From positions 1-64,000 of the forward strand of contig NZ_JAFFSX010000001.1 in assembly GCF_017948485.1 (NCBI RefSeq): 64,000 nt of DNA, given 5' to 3'. The number at the start of each line of letters is the position of its first letter. Position 1 is the first letter of the stretch. Made by a program: the position numbers and the translations under genes. Origin of the DNA: Streptomyces sp. GESEQ-35. GTDB taxonomy: Bacteria; Actinomycetota; Actinomycetes; Streptomycetales; Streptomycetaceae. This document shows, piece after piece, positions 1 to 9,017 of this stretch. Under the pieces are notes generated by a model that saw nothing but the letters and a program-made list of their open reading frames with translations, was not told the origin of the DNA and ran no database searches.

Positions 1-63
1 CACCACCCACACACACTCGCCGCGCTCGCCGCCCTCGGACTGCAGTGGGCGGCGGCAGCGTAG
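1..63 (+). pseudogene. C-terminal tail of a helicase-associated-domain protein (partial)
   Basis: The first 63 bases read in one frame and end at a TAG, giving a tail with the motif LAALAALGLQWA. This resembles the end of the helicase-associated repeats found in many Streptomyces helicase-like proteins. Almost the same tail recurs at 26791-26875. The rest of the gene lies outside the window, so it may be a real gene end or a relic. Confidence 0.4.
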
Positions 64-239
64 GCGGTACGAGTGGCGGTCACGGCCATGGCCGGCCGCC
101 CGTCGCGGGCGTTGACTGATGTGGTGGCCTAGCTGCCGAAGACCGCCGTCCAAGAACCCGATCGACACGTGATCCGTCAGACGGCCGCCACACCCTGATC
201 CGCCACCGGACGATCTACCCACAAGCAGTGGGCCTTAAG

Positions 240-680
240 TCACGGCAGACTGACGCAGTCGTACCGCGCGCCGGTTTCGTTGCTGTAGCGGGCCCACTTC
301 ATCTTGCTCATGGTCTCGCGGCCGTAGACGCCGTCAACCGCCGCGCCGATCCTGCCCTGAACGTCTCGGAGAGCATCTCGGGTGGCCGGTCCGAAGCTGC
401 TGTCAAGTGTGAGCGTCTTGCCGTAGCAGCTGTTCATGTTCTTCTGCAGGGCTCTGACCCCGGCACCGGTATGCCCGTACTGCAGGTAGCAGTAAATCGT
501 GCTGTTCGCGACGTTTTTCGGCACCACGAAGTGCCGGTCCCCCGTGGTCTGTACCGTCGTGGATCCGGTACACACCGGGTCTGCTGCGTGGGCTGGGGCA
601 GCGGTGATCACTCCTCCCAGTAGGGCCGCCATCATGGTCCCGGTCGCGAGAAGTGCCTTGCTCTTACCTGTCTTGCGCAT
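240..680 (-). CDS. Secreted peptidoglycan-binding-domain protein
   Basis: 146 residues. The N-terminus is a clear Sec signal peptide: basic MRKTGKSK, a hydrophobic stretch, then a cleavage site after AHA near residue 32, so the mature protein should be exported. The C-terminal half (about 65-125) resembles a PG_binding_1 fold, with GVRALQKNMN, FGPATRDALRDVQ and AAVDGVYGRETMSKMK. Several cysteines in the mature part suggest disulfides. There is no catalytic domain, so a role in wall attachment or as a stand-alone wall binder is inference. The ATG follows a GAAAGGAA ribosome site. It is divergent from the AraC gene at 1013. Confidence 0.75.
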   Translation of the reverse strand: MRKTGKSKALLATGTMMAALLGGVITAAPAHAADPVCTGSTTVQTTGDRHFVVPKNVANSTIYCYLQYGHTGAGVRALQKNMNSCYGKTLTLDSSFGPATRDALRDVQGRIGAAVDGVYGRETMSKMKWARYSNETGARYDCVSLP

Positions 681-790
681 GCCTATTGCTTCCTTTCAGT
701 AAGGAGTTTGATCTATGCGCGTCCGCGCCTGCTGAACAGCTATCTTTCTCTGGCCTCGCCCATGGACCTTAGGGTCGTCGTGGGCTTCGG

Positions 791-828
791 ACTTTGTCAT
801 CCGTGCAGGGAACTTTGTCAGTCGTGCA
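791..828. promoter_or_regulatory. Two direct repeats 21 bp apart, possible AraC-type half-sites
   Basis: The 332-bp divergent gap between 680 and 1013 holds two direct repeats, ACTTTGTCATCCGTGCA at 791-807 and ACTTTGTCAGTCGTGCA at 812-828. They are 21 bp apart start to start, that is two helical turns. A shorter copy of the core, CTTTGTCA, is at 967-974. Direct half-sites with this spacing are usual for AraC/XylS proteins, and an AraC gene starts at 1013. Binding is inferred. Nothing else was recognised in the gap. Confidence 0.45.
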
Positions 829-1012
829 CCGCCTCAAGGTGACGCCTCATCAGGTGAGGGCCCTGTGTGTGACCGGCGAAGCCGTTGCGCAGCGAGAGAC
901 AATCCCGCCAAGCTGATGTCGGAAATCGTCCGTGTTGAGGGGTTGCTGTGGGGGAACGGGCCGAGGCTTTGTCAGGCCGGTGTTATGACCGATACAGACG
1001 AAGGCCTGCGTC

Positions 1013-1981
1013 ATGAGCCCGGTCCTGGACACCGCGTTCATGGCGCCGCAGGACCGGGAGGAAGTGCTTCGGCACGCGCTGTGGGAATCCATGGTGGCGG
1101 TCGATATCGATCACCGTCCTCCGGCTGAGGACATCTCCGTTCGCGTAGGGTTCGACGCCATTGGACCCCTCAGGATCTGTTCGGCGCGGGCGACCGCGGC
1201 CACTCTCCGTCGCACGGAGCGGCTGGCCCGCGAGGACGAGGAGCCGGCCGTCTTCCTCAGTCTTCAGACGACGGGCACCAGCCTGGTGGTGCAGAACGGT
1301 CGCCAGTGCCTGCTGAGGCCGGGAGACTTCGCCGTCTACGAATCGACCGCCCCCTACACACTTCTCTTCGACGAGGGAATCGACGACCACTTCTTCCGGT
1401 TCCCCCGCGGGGCACTCGCGCTCCCCGAGCGGCTGCTACGAGACCTTGCCGCGGTCCCGCTGGGATCCGACAACCCCGTTGCGCGCCTGGCCTTCACCTA
1501 CTTCTCCCAACTGGCCGTCAGCGACGCGTTGCACCAGAGCGTGCACGCCGACGCCGTCGTGGAACCCAGCATCGAACTCCTCCGCGCCGCCCTGACGTCC
1601 CAGCACGGCAACGCCAACCTGGCCAAGGCGCCGTTGGAGGCGACCCTCAGCCTGCGGATCACTCAATACCTCAGGGAGCACCTGGCTGATCCCGATCTGT
1701 CGGCGGCACGGATCGCCGCCGCACACGACATCTCCGTACGTCACCTCTACGCTGTGCTGTCCCGGTCGGGCATCAGCCTCGGAGACTGGATCCGCACACG
1801 CCGCCTGGCCGCATGCAGGCGAGAACTGGCCGGCCCGAACGGCCGACTGCGGACCATCGCAGCGACAGGACGAAGTTGGGGCTTCGTGGACGCGACCCAC
1901 TTCAGCAAGGTGTTCAAGCAGGCCTACGGAATCTCGCCTCGGGCCTGGCGCGACCAGAACCACCCCCGCTCCTCCGCGTGA
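1013..1981 (+). CDS. AraC-family transcriptional regulator
   Basis: 322 residues with the AraC-binding-like architecture. The N-terminal part (about 20-190) is a cupin-like sensing region containing LRPGDFAVYESTAPYTLLFD. The C-terminal 100 residues hold two helix-turn-helix units: LSAARIAAAHDISVRHLYAVL, then the second unit ending FVDATHFSKVFKQAYGISP. The last motif is the AraC signature. The ATG at 1013 is preceded by GAAGG. The ligand cannot be told from sequence. It could control the divergent secreted protein or itself through the direct repeats upstream. Confidence 0.85.
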   Translation: MSPVLDTAFMAPQDREEVLRHALWESMVAVDIDHRPPAEDISVRVGFDAIGPLRICSARATAATLRRTERLAREDEEPAVFLSLQTTGTSLVVQNGRQCLLRPGDFAVYESTAPYTLLFDEGIDDHFFRFPRGALALPERLLRDLAAVPLGSDNPVARLAFTYFSQLAVSDALHQSVHADAVVEPSIELLRAALTSQHGNANLAKAPLEATLSLRITQYLREHLADPDLSAARIAAAHDISVRHLYAVLSRSGISLGDWIRTRRLAACRRELAGPNGRLRTIAATGRSWGFVDATHFSKVFKQAYGISPRAWRDQNHPRSSA

Positions 1982-2129
1982 TGGTCTCCGCGCGGCCAAG
2001 TTTCGCGTGACCGACCTTGGACGCTCGGTCTGCGGCAGGGGTCAGACCGCGCGGGACTCTACGTCGAATCCATTGGCCAGATCCCGGGATTGGCCCCGTC
2101 GAGATGCCTTCCGTGGCCGCTACCGCTCA

Positions 2130-2370
2130 GGCATGTTGCGGTATGTGAAGCGCCTGTCCGGCGGTGGCGGTTGGCGGATTTCAGGGAGTCGAAGCCGTGG
2201 CGCGAGGTCCAGTCAGCGCACACGAGATGCCTCACTACTCGGGCGAGTACGCGTCGGCGACGACGGGTGGGTATGTGGTCTACGAGGGCCGCCTGGAGCT
2301 GGCCCGTCTGTTGCTCGCGGACTTCGATCCGGCGGTGTGTGACATCTTCGCCCAGCCGCCGCCCGCGCTG
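2130..2370 (+). pseudogene. Fragment of a TnsA-like transposon endonuclease
   Basis: One frame encodes MPHYSGEYASATTGGYVVYE and continues GRLELARLLLADFDPAV, then an AQP motif. This is the N-terminal signature of TnsA-endonuclease-like proteins often seen beside Mu/Tn7-like transposase genes in actinomycetes. The upstream homologous segment (WRLADFRESKPWREV) is in another frame, so there is a frameshift near 2220. The reading ends near 2370 just before the convergent regulator gene. No transposase partner remains here. Confidence 0.5.
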
Positions 2371-2398
2371 CTCGTAGGCCCGGGCTTCTCCCGTCGGT

Positions 2399-3490
2399 TC
2401 ACCGTGCCACGGTTGCGAGGACGTCGTGGCCCAGCCGTTGGATGACGTCCGTGGCGAGCCGGTGCCGCACCAGCTTGCCGTTCCTGGTGGAGCGCACCAG
2501 GCCCGCGTCGCGCAGGGTGCGCAGGGCGCGGGAGACCTGGGGTTCGCTGGAGCCGAGTCGGGCGGCGAGCTCGGATGTGGTGATGGGCTCGCCCAGCAGA
2601 TGGCGGCACAGCTCCATTCGGGCGGGCGAGGTCAGTGCCATCAGCCGGCGGTGCAGATCGCGCAGGGTCAGCTGTCCGTCCGGGGTGGTGCCGCGTGCCG
2701 CGTACTGCACCACCACGCACGACGGGTGCTCGCTCTTGACCGTCAGATGGGGCCACACCCGCGCGGACGGGATGAGGACGAGGGGGCGCGGGGCCACCTT
2801 CACCTCGTCGATCTGCAGTTTGTCCAGCCGTACCCGTTCCCCCGGTCCGACCCGGGCCGCGGTCGGCAGCAGCTCGGTGAGCACCTCCGCGGGCGAGCGG
2901 GCCGCCAGTCGGCGCCGTACCTCGCGCGCGTGGTCCTCCAGGGGCGGCCGCAGGGTGCGCCAGTCCTCGGCGAAGAACGCGGTGTCGGCGGCCCGTAGCA
3001 CCGCCAGCAGCCGGTCCCGCAGTTCCAGCGGTGCCGCCACCAGCTGTCGCGCCAGCTCTCCGCGGGCGTAGGAGCGGCGCAGGCAGCGGCGTGTGTAGTC
3101 CTCCGCTGCGGCGGTGCCGGCCCGCAGTTCGCGGGTCCGCGGGACGGGCTGCGCGCCGGTGCCGAGGACTCCGGGCGCCACCAGCTCGAGGAAGTCGTCC
3201 TTCGGCAGTTCCTCTATCGCCGCCAGTTCTTCGTCGAGGCTCGCCGCGAGCGGCACCGTACGGGGAAAGAACAGGCGGCAGCGGTAGCGGGCCCACAGTG
3301 GAGCGAACACGGACAACTCGTCGCGCAGTTCGGGTCCCGCCGCGGTGGCGCGGGCCGCCCAGCCGGCGGCCTCCGGGTGGTGTTCGGGTTCGGCGAGTAC
3401 GTGCAGGCTCGCCATCAGTTCCGACAGCGCGGAGGGGCCTGCCGCGAGGTCCGCGGGGCCGAGCCTTCCGAGGTCGAGGACGATGCTCAC
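2399..3490 (-). CDS. ArsR-like winged-helix regulator (DUF5937-type)
   Basis: 363 residues with a GTG start at 3490. The C-terminal 90 residues are an ArsR-type winged helix, with TSELAARLGSSEPQVSRALR and then GLVRSTRNGKLVRHRL. The N-terminal 250 residues are the leucine/alanine-rich region typical of DUF5937 regulators (VLDLGRLGPADLAAGPSALSE). No metal-binding cysteine pair is seen, so metal sensing is unlikely. It starts 21 bp after the AbgT transporter gene on the same strand and is probably co-transcribed with it. A regulatory link to that transporter is inference. Confidence 0.75.
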   Translation of the reverse strand: MSIVLDLGRLGPADLAAGPSALSELMASLHVLAEPEHHPEAAGWAARATAAGPELRDELSVFAPLWARYRCRLFFPRTVPLAASLDEELAAIEELPKDDFLELVAPGVLGTGAQPVPRTRELRAGTAAAEDYTRRCLRRSYARGELARQLVAAPLELRDRLLAVLRAADTAFFAEDWRTLRPPLEDHAREVRRRLAARSPAEVLTELLPTAARVGPGERVRLDKLQIDEVKVAPRPLVLIPSARVWPHLTVKSEHPSCVVVQYAARGTTPDGQLTLRDLHRRLMALTSPARMELCRHLLGEPITTSELAARLGSSEPQVSRALRTLRDAGLVRSTRNGKLVRHRLATDVIQRLGHDVLATVAR

Positions 3491-3511
3491 GCCGTCAGCG
3501 TACGGCGGAGT

Positions 3512-5086
3512 TCACCGTACGGGCGCGCCCGGGCCGAGCGGGATGCCCAGCAGGTACCAGGCGAAGAACAGCAGCACCCAGAGGGCCAGCATGATCATGG
3601 CGAGGGGCAGGGTGAAGGAGACCAGGGTGCCGATGCCGGCCTTGCGGCGCAGCGTCTGCAGGTAGCCGACACAGAGCATGAACGAGGTGCTCATCGGGGT
3701 GATGGAGTTCGTGCAGGAGTCGGCGATGCGGTAGAGCGCCATGGTGGTGGCCGGGCTGGTGCCGAGCAGCATCAGCATCGGCACCAGTGCCGGGGCGATG
3801 AGGGTCCACAGGGCGGAGCCGGAGGTGATGAGGAGGTTCATCAGGGCGACCGCGACGATCAGCAGGGAGAACAGCACCAGCGTGGGCGCGCCCAACTGCT
3901 TGAGGAAGTCCGCGCCTTCGACCGCGACGACCGTGGCGATGTTGGTCCACTTGAACAGGGCGAGGAACTGGGAGACGGCGAAGAAGAGCACCAGCAGCGG
4001 CGCGATGGAGCGCACTCCCTCTGCCATGAACTCCGGTATCGCGCGGCTCCCTCTGATCCGCCCGGTGAGGCGCCCGTACACGGCGCCGACGAGCAGGAAG
4101 AAGACGGTGAGGAAGACGGCGATGGCGTTCATGAAGGTGGACTCCACGATCGCGCCGCCCTCACCGCGCAACGGCGACGAGGCAGGCAGCATCGCGAGCA
4201 CGATCAGCGCGCCGTAGCCGAGCACGGTCAGGCCGGTCAGCTTCAGGGCCCGTACCTCGGTGGCGTCGTCGACCTCCGCGGCGACGACCCGCTGTGCCGC
4301 GGCGGCCTCCAGGTCCGGGTCGGGGGTCAGGTGGTGCTCGCGCTTGGCGAGGATCTTGTCCACGACCAGAGCGATGGTGCCGGCCAGCATGAACGCCGAG
4401 ACGGTGGTGAAGTACATGTTGTCCGTCGCGCGGACCACCGCGTCCTTGTCGACGAGCTGCGCGGCCTCGGTGGCCACGGAGGCGAACAGCGCGTCGCCGG
4501 GGGCGATCAGCGGGTTGGCGTCCCCCGCGGCGTTGATGGAGACGAACGCGACGATCATGCCGAGCATGGGAGAGCGGCCCACGGCACGGAAGGCCACCGC
4601 GCCGAGCGGGATGAGGACCACGTATGCGGAGTCGGACAGGAACTTGCCCAGCACGCCGCCCAGGGCCACGCCCAGGACGACCGTGCGCGGGGACAGGCCC
4701 GACAGCATGCGGCGGGCCAGTGCTTCGAAGAGTCCCGACCGTTCGGCGACCGCGACGCCGAGCATCACCATCAGCACGGTGCCGAGCGGGCCGAAGGTGA
4801 CGAAGGATTCCTCGGCGCCGGTGATCAGGTCCCGTACGGCGTCCGCCGACAGGGCGCTGCGTACGCCGACCAGGTCACCCGAGGAGGGGTCCTCGACCTG
4901 CAGGCCGGAGGCGTTCAGCGCCCAGCTGACGAGGGCGACGACCCCGCCCAGGATCCAGAACAGCCAGAACGGATGCGGCAGTGCGTTGCCCGCGCGCTCG
5001 ACCAGGTCGAGGAGCCGGGAGCCACGGCCCCCCTCGTCGGGCTCCGGGGCCTGCACCTCCTGGGGGCGGTGGGCAGGTGTGGTCAT
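3512..5086 (-). CDS. AbgT-family transporter (aminobenzoyl-glutamate type)
   Basis: 524 residues, a normal AbgT length, with about a dozen hydrophobic segments. Family features include ALPHPFWLFWILGG near the N-terminus, GLFEALARRMLSGLSPRTVV, the conserved GKFLSDSAYVVLIPLGA, and SINAAGDANPLIAPGDALFA. AbgT proteins take up p-aminobenzoyl-glutamate in E. coli, and several homologues export sulfonamides by proton exchange. The substrate here is unknown. The ATG at 5086 follows AGGAGG. It heads a probable two-gene operon with the winged-helix regulator. Confidence 0.85.
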   Translation of the reverse strand: MTTPAHRPQEVQAPEPDEGGRGSRLLDLVERAGNALPHPFWLFWILGGVVALVSWALNASGLQVEDPSSGDLVGVRSALSADAVRDLITGAEESFVTFGPLGTVLMVMLGVAVAERSGLFEALARRMLSGLSPRTVVLGVALGGVLGKFLSDSAYVVLIPLGAVAFRAVGRSPMLGMIVAFVSINAAGDANPLIAPGDALFASVATEAAQLVDKDAVVRATDNMYFTTVSAFMLAGTIALVVDKILAKREHHLTPDPDLEAAAAQRVVAAEVDDATEVRALKLTGLTVLGYGALIVLAMLPASSPLRGEGGAIVESTFMNAIAVFLTVFFLLVGAVYGRLTGRIRGSRAIPEFMAEGVRSIAPLLVLFFAVSQFLALFKWTNIATVVAVEGADFLKQLGAPTLVLFSLLIVAVALMNLLITSGSALWTLIAPALVPMLMLLGTSPATTMALYRIADSCTNSITPMSTSFMLCVGYLQTLRRKAGIGTLVSFTLPLAMIMLALWVLLFFAWYLLGIPLGPGAPVR

Positions 5087-5300
5087 GGCGGCCTCCTGTG
5101 AGGACGGTGAACGAGGGCACTACGCGGCCGCGTGGCGAGCGCTGTGTGGGAAACAGGGACCCGGAACCGCGCACGATCCGTCGCAAGGCACGCGGCGTGT
5201 TGCCGGGATTCGCTGCACAGTAGGACCCGTGTCCGGTGCCGTCACCGTCTGGCGGAACAGTTGACCTGATGACGTCAAGTGATCGCCATGACCTGCGCCA

Positions 5301-7268
5301 ATGCTTAGCGTCACGGGAGTGACCTGCTACGACACCTCCCACACCTGCCGACCCGAACCCCTCCAGGGCGGCGCTCTGTGGCGCCGCACCCTGCGCGTCC
5401 CCATGCGGGACGGCGTCCGTCTCGCCGCCGACCTGTACTCCGCCTCACCCGAGCCGGAGGCGACCGCGCTTCCCGTGCTCCTGGAGCGCACCCCGTACGG
5501 CCGGCGCGCGCAGCGCGGTTCGGACCAGGACTGCGGCGACGCGCCGCTCCCGCGGCCCGAGGACATCGCCCGGCACTTCACCGAGGCCCGCTACCACGTC
5601 GTACGGCAGGACTGCCGGGGCCGCGGCGACTCCGAGGGGACGTTCGTGAAGTACCTCGGCGAGGGCCGGGACGGGGCGGACACGATCGACTGGCTCAGGA
5701 ACCAGCCGTGGTGTGACGGCAGGGTCGTGATGACGGGGGTGTCCTACTCCGCCCACGTCCAGGCGGCCGCGGCCGCCGAAGGGGCGACGGGGCTGGCCGC
5801 CATGTTCCAGGACTCGGGCGGTTTCTCCTGCGCGTACGACGCGGGGATGCGGATGGGCGGCGCGTTCGAGCTGAAGCAGGTGACCTGGGCGCTGCGGCAT
5901 GCGGTGCAGAGCCCGGAGGCGGCGGCGGATCCGGTGCTGGCCGAGCAGCTGCTGCGGGTGGACGTGACGGGCTGGTTCGGTGCGATGCCGTGGCGTCCGG
6001 GCTGCACGCCGCTGCGGCACCTGTCGGCGTACGAGGACTTCCTGCTGGAGCAGTGGCGGCAGGACACCTTCGGGGACTACTACCGCATCCCGGCGCTCTA
6101 CGGGCGAGGCTTCTACGAGCGGTTCCCGGACGCGCCGAGTCTGCACATGGGCAGTTGGTACGACCCCTACGTCCGCTCCACCATCGAGAACTTCACCACC
6201 CTGCAGGGGCTGAAGTCGGCACCCTCCTACCTGGTGATGGGCCCGTGGACGCACGGGCACCGCTGCGAGACGTACGCCGGAGACGTGGACTTCGGCCCGC
6301 GGGCGGCACTGGACGGCAACCTCGCCCCGTCGTACCTGGAGTTCCGCCGCCGCTGGTTCGACCGGGCGCTGGGCCGCAAGGACGAGGGGAATCCGCAGAG
6401 CGGGGACCTCCCCGCCGTCCAGTACTTCCTGATGGGCGGCGGCGGCGGCCGACGGGATGCGGCAGGGCGGATGCAGCACGGCGGCGACTGGCGCACCGAC
6501 ACCCAGTGGCCGCCGGCGTCGACGGCCCCCGTGGTCCTGTACCTCACCGCCGACGGCGCCCTCACCCTCGACTCGCTTACCGTGGCCGCCGCGTCGGTGA
6601 CCTACGACTTCGACCCGCGCCACCCGGTCCCCACTATGGGAGGCCAGGTCACCTCGGGCGAGCCGGTGATGACGGGCGGAGCCTACGACCAGAACACCCC
6701 GGACGGCCGGGTGCACGGGGCGCGGGAACCGTACCTGCCACTGGACTCCCGCCCGGACGTGATCAGCCTGACCACACCGCCGCTCGAACGGGACGTGGTG
6801 CTGGCCGGCCCGGTGTCGGCGAAGCTCCACATCTCCACCACGGCACCGGACACCGACTTCACCATCAAGCTGATCGACGTCCATCCGCCCAACGCCGACT
6901 ATCCGCACGGCTTCGCCATGAACCTCACCGACGGCATCGTCCGTTGCCGCTTCCACCGCTCCTACGAGAAGCCGGAGTTGCTCATTCCGGGTGAGGTGTA
7001 CGAGATCGAAGTGACCGCCCCGGACACGGCGAACCGCTTCGCCGCCGGCCACCGCATCCGGCTCGACGTCTCCTCCAGCAACTTTCCCCGCTTCGACGTC
7101 AACACCAACACCGGCGAACCGGAGGCCGCCGCCCGCCGCGCCGCCCTAGCCGTGAACACGGTGCACATGGATGCCGAACACCCCTCCCACCTGTGCGTGT
7201 GGCTGGAAGGAGGAGCGGACGCGCTCGCCTGGCCGGACGAAACGGCGACGCCCCCTCAGCGGCACTAA
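5301..7268 (+). CDS. CocE/NonD-family alpha/beta hydrolase
   Basis: 655 residues. The N-terminal part is an alpha/beta hydrolase of the X-Pro dipeptidyl-peptidase (S15) class, with MRDGVRLAADLY, a VRQDCRGRGDSEG oxyanion-region loop and a nucleophile elbow GVSYSAHVQ. The C-terminal third is the jelly-roll X-Pro C-terminal domain, with VSAKLHISTTAPDTDFTIKL and AAGHRIRLDVSSSNFPRFD. Enzymes of this family hydrolyse esters or acylated substrates. The true substrate is unknown. No signal peptide is evident, so it should be cytosolic. The start is uncertain (5301 ATG or 5319 GTG). The TAA stop coincides with the target site of the neighbouring IS. Confidence 0.85.
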   Translation: MLSVTGVTCYDTSHTCRPEPLQGGALWRRTLRVPMRDGVRLAADLYSASPEPEATALPVLLERTPYGRRAQRGSDQDCGDAPLPRPEDIARHFTEARYHVVRQDCRGRGDSEGTFVKYLGEGRDGADTIDWLRNQPWCDGRVVMTGVSYSAHVQAAAAAEGATGLAAMFQDSGGFSCAYDAGMRMGGAFELKQVTWALRHAVQSPEAAADPVLAEQLLRVDVTGWFGAMPWRPGCTPLRHLSAYEDFLLEQWRQDTFGDYYRIPALYGRGFYERFPDAPSLHMGSWYDPYVRSTIENFTTLQGLKSAPSYLVMGPWTHGHRCETYAGDVDFGPRAALDGNLAPSYLEFRRRWFDRALGRKDEGNPQSGDLPAVQYFLMGGGGGRRDAAGRMQHGGDWRTDTQWPPASTAPVVLYLTADGALTLDSLTVAAASVTYDFDPRHPVPTMGGQVTSGEPVMTGGAYDQNTPDGRVHGAREPYLPLDSRPDVISLTTPPLERDVVLAGPVSAKLHISTTAPDTDFTIKLIDVHPPNADYPHGFAMNLTDGIVRCRFHRSYEKPELLIPGEVYEIEVTAPDTANRFAAGHRIRLDVSSSNFPRFDVNTNTGEPEAAARRAALAVNTVHMDAEHPSHLCVWLEGGADALAWPDETATPPQRH

Positions 7269-8357
7269 GAGGGCGTCCGATCTAGGTGGATTGCCATTTA
7301 TGTTCTAGTAAGTTCCTCGCCAGGTGGGTGTCGTCTCGTCCGTTATGCGCTTGGTGAGGTTGTCGATCGAGGCGACGTGGATCAGGGCCTCGGAGCTGGC
7401 GGGCAGGGTCTCGCAGTCGCGGGCGAGGCGCCGGTGCAACATGATCCAACCAATACTTCGTTCGGCAGCCCAGCGCCTTTTGACAACGTGGAAGCCGCGA
7501 ACTCCTGGGTTTCTGTTGACGACTTCGACGTCGATTCCGAGGCTGGCGCCGTGCTCGATGACGGCGTTCTTGAAGCCGGTGTCGACCCAGCTCTTGGAGA
7601 TGTGGGGGTAGGTCTTCTTGGCCTGGTCGAGGAGCTGGATTCCGACGGCGTTCTCGGACAGGCTCGCGGCGGTGACGGTCATGGCGAGGAGCAGACCGAG
7701 TGCGCCGGTGATGATGCCCCGCTTCCTGCCGACGACCTTCTTGGCGGCGTCGGTTCCCTGGCTGGTCAGAGGCACATTGGTGGAGGTCTTTACGCTCTGG
7801 GTGTCGATCACGGAAGCGGTCGGTTCGGGTTTGCGTCCTTCCCTACACGCGGGCCATGCCGGTGAGGTCGTAGGTGAGCTGGGTGAGGATTCCCTCGTCG
7901 CGCCGGGCGGCGTAGCAGGCGTAGACGGTGCCGTGGTTGGGGAAGTCGTGCGGGAGGTATTTCCAGGGGAGTTTCGGTGCGGTTGATGTAGAGGAATGCG
8001 TTGAATACGTCGCGCAGGTCGACCTTGGCCGGCTGTCCGGTGGGCCTGCGGTCGAGCCGTGCCTTTCTCCAGGCTGTCAACGTCGGCTCGATTAAGGCCC
8101 ATCGGGCGTCGGACAGGTCGCTGGGGTACGGCTTCCGCTGGCTCACGCCGTAGCGTGATCATGGATGCGGCGGACGGTGCTGTTTCGCTGCCGCTGGGCG
8201 TTTCTGCCTGATCTTCAAATCAGACGGACTGTGTACACGAGAACGGGAGCAAACGGGCGGCCAAATTTGCAGCTCGATGGACGCGTGGGTGCGCGTATGG
8301 GGCAAAAAAACTCAAGCCTGACGGCCGTGAACGTTACTTACCGACATAGGCCATCTC
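7269..8357 (-). mobile_element. IS5-type insertion sequence, copy 1 (1,089 bp)
   Basis: The bounds come from comparison with the second copy at 19540-20648. Ends are GAGGGCGTCC (7269) and, on the opposite strand, GAGATGGCC (8357), short imperfect inverted ends. It is flanked by TAA on both sides (7266-7268 and 8358-8360), which fits the TNA target duplication of IS5-group elements. The left TAA is also the stop codon of the CocE-like gene, so the insertion left that gene intact. Its transposase gene is frameshifted. Confidence 0.8.
7305..8146 (-). pseudogene. IS5-family transposase, frameshifted (copy 1)
   Basis: The N-terminus MSQRKPYPSDLSDARWALIE starts at 8146. Homology then moves frame near 7980 (WKYLPHDFPNHGTVYACY) and again near 7855 (EGRKPEPTASVIDTQSVKTS). 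From there it continues in frame to the end, including KSWVDTGFKNAV and RRWAAERSIGWIMLHRRL, the final E of the DDE triad region. Two frame changes are more than the single programmed shift of some IS5 elements, so it is called a pseudogene. Confidence 0.75.
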
Positions 8358-8379
8358 TAAATGCCCACTGAGACCGAAG

Positions 8380-8640
8380 ATCGACCTGGAGCCGCGTCCG
8401 CGTTCGCAGACCAGGGCGCGCACCTCGGCGTCCTCGGAGAAGCCCTGCTGGATGCGGCCGCGGCTCCGGCCGTGCTCTTGGCTGCGGCCTGGCGCTGGGC
8501 GATGACGGTCTGGCTGTCGTGGAGGGCCGCGGCCAGCAGGTGGACGGCGTGGCCGTCGGTGCGCGATCCGCGGACTGTCTTGCCGTCGGCAGCCAGCCCG
8601 GTGGCTCGGGTCGCGGCCCGCGCGCTCCATCATCCGGATC
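8380..8640 (-). pseudogene. Fragment of an ISAs1-family transposase
   Basis: On the minus strand one frame reads TGLAADGKTVRGSRTDGHAV, then HLLAAALHDSQTVIAQ. This is the ISAs1-family DDE core around the first catalytic Asp (DGKTVRGS). Frames on both sides are broken. A C-terminal fragment of the same family lies at 15500-15820 on the other strand. Confidence 0.55.
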
Positions 8641-8810
8641 AGGGCCGCGCCGAACATTCCGTACAGGGTGCCGATCTCCAGGATCTCGTCGTTCGGCGGG
8701 TCGGGCAGCGGTACGGCGGAGAGCTTGCCGCAGATGTTCATGGTGCCGCCCGCGATCCGGCCGACTCCGAGCGCCTCCAGGGCGATGAGCAACCGGAACG
8801 ACTGGCTCTG

Positions 8811-8900
8811 GTCGCGCTGGCCGGTGAGCGATTCGGCCGACTCGACGTACTCGTCAGCAACGCCGGAGTCGGCAGCGGGCCCGGGCGGCTCCACCGCCTA
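8811..8900 (+). pseudogene. Fragment of a short-chain dehydrogenase
   Basis: About 30 codons read VALAGERFGRLDVLVSNAGV, which is the SDR segment ending in the NNAG-type motif (here SNAG). Neither the nucleotide-binding glycines nor the YxxxK active site are nearby, so only a relic remains. Confidence 0.5.
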
Positions 8901-9017
8901 CAGGCCGCAGCGGACGCCGCGCTCTGCACCGGCCGGAACACGCCACTGCAGCGAATCGCCCCTTGGCCTGCACAAAAGCAGGATCAAGGGGCGAGTTCGG
9001 CACGAGCCGGCCGGGTA

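Noticed and set aside
3377..5101. A 574-codon open frame on the plus strand
   Set aside because: It is antisense to the AbgT transporter and is extremely rich in Gly, Arg, Asp and His, as expected for a shadow.
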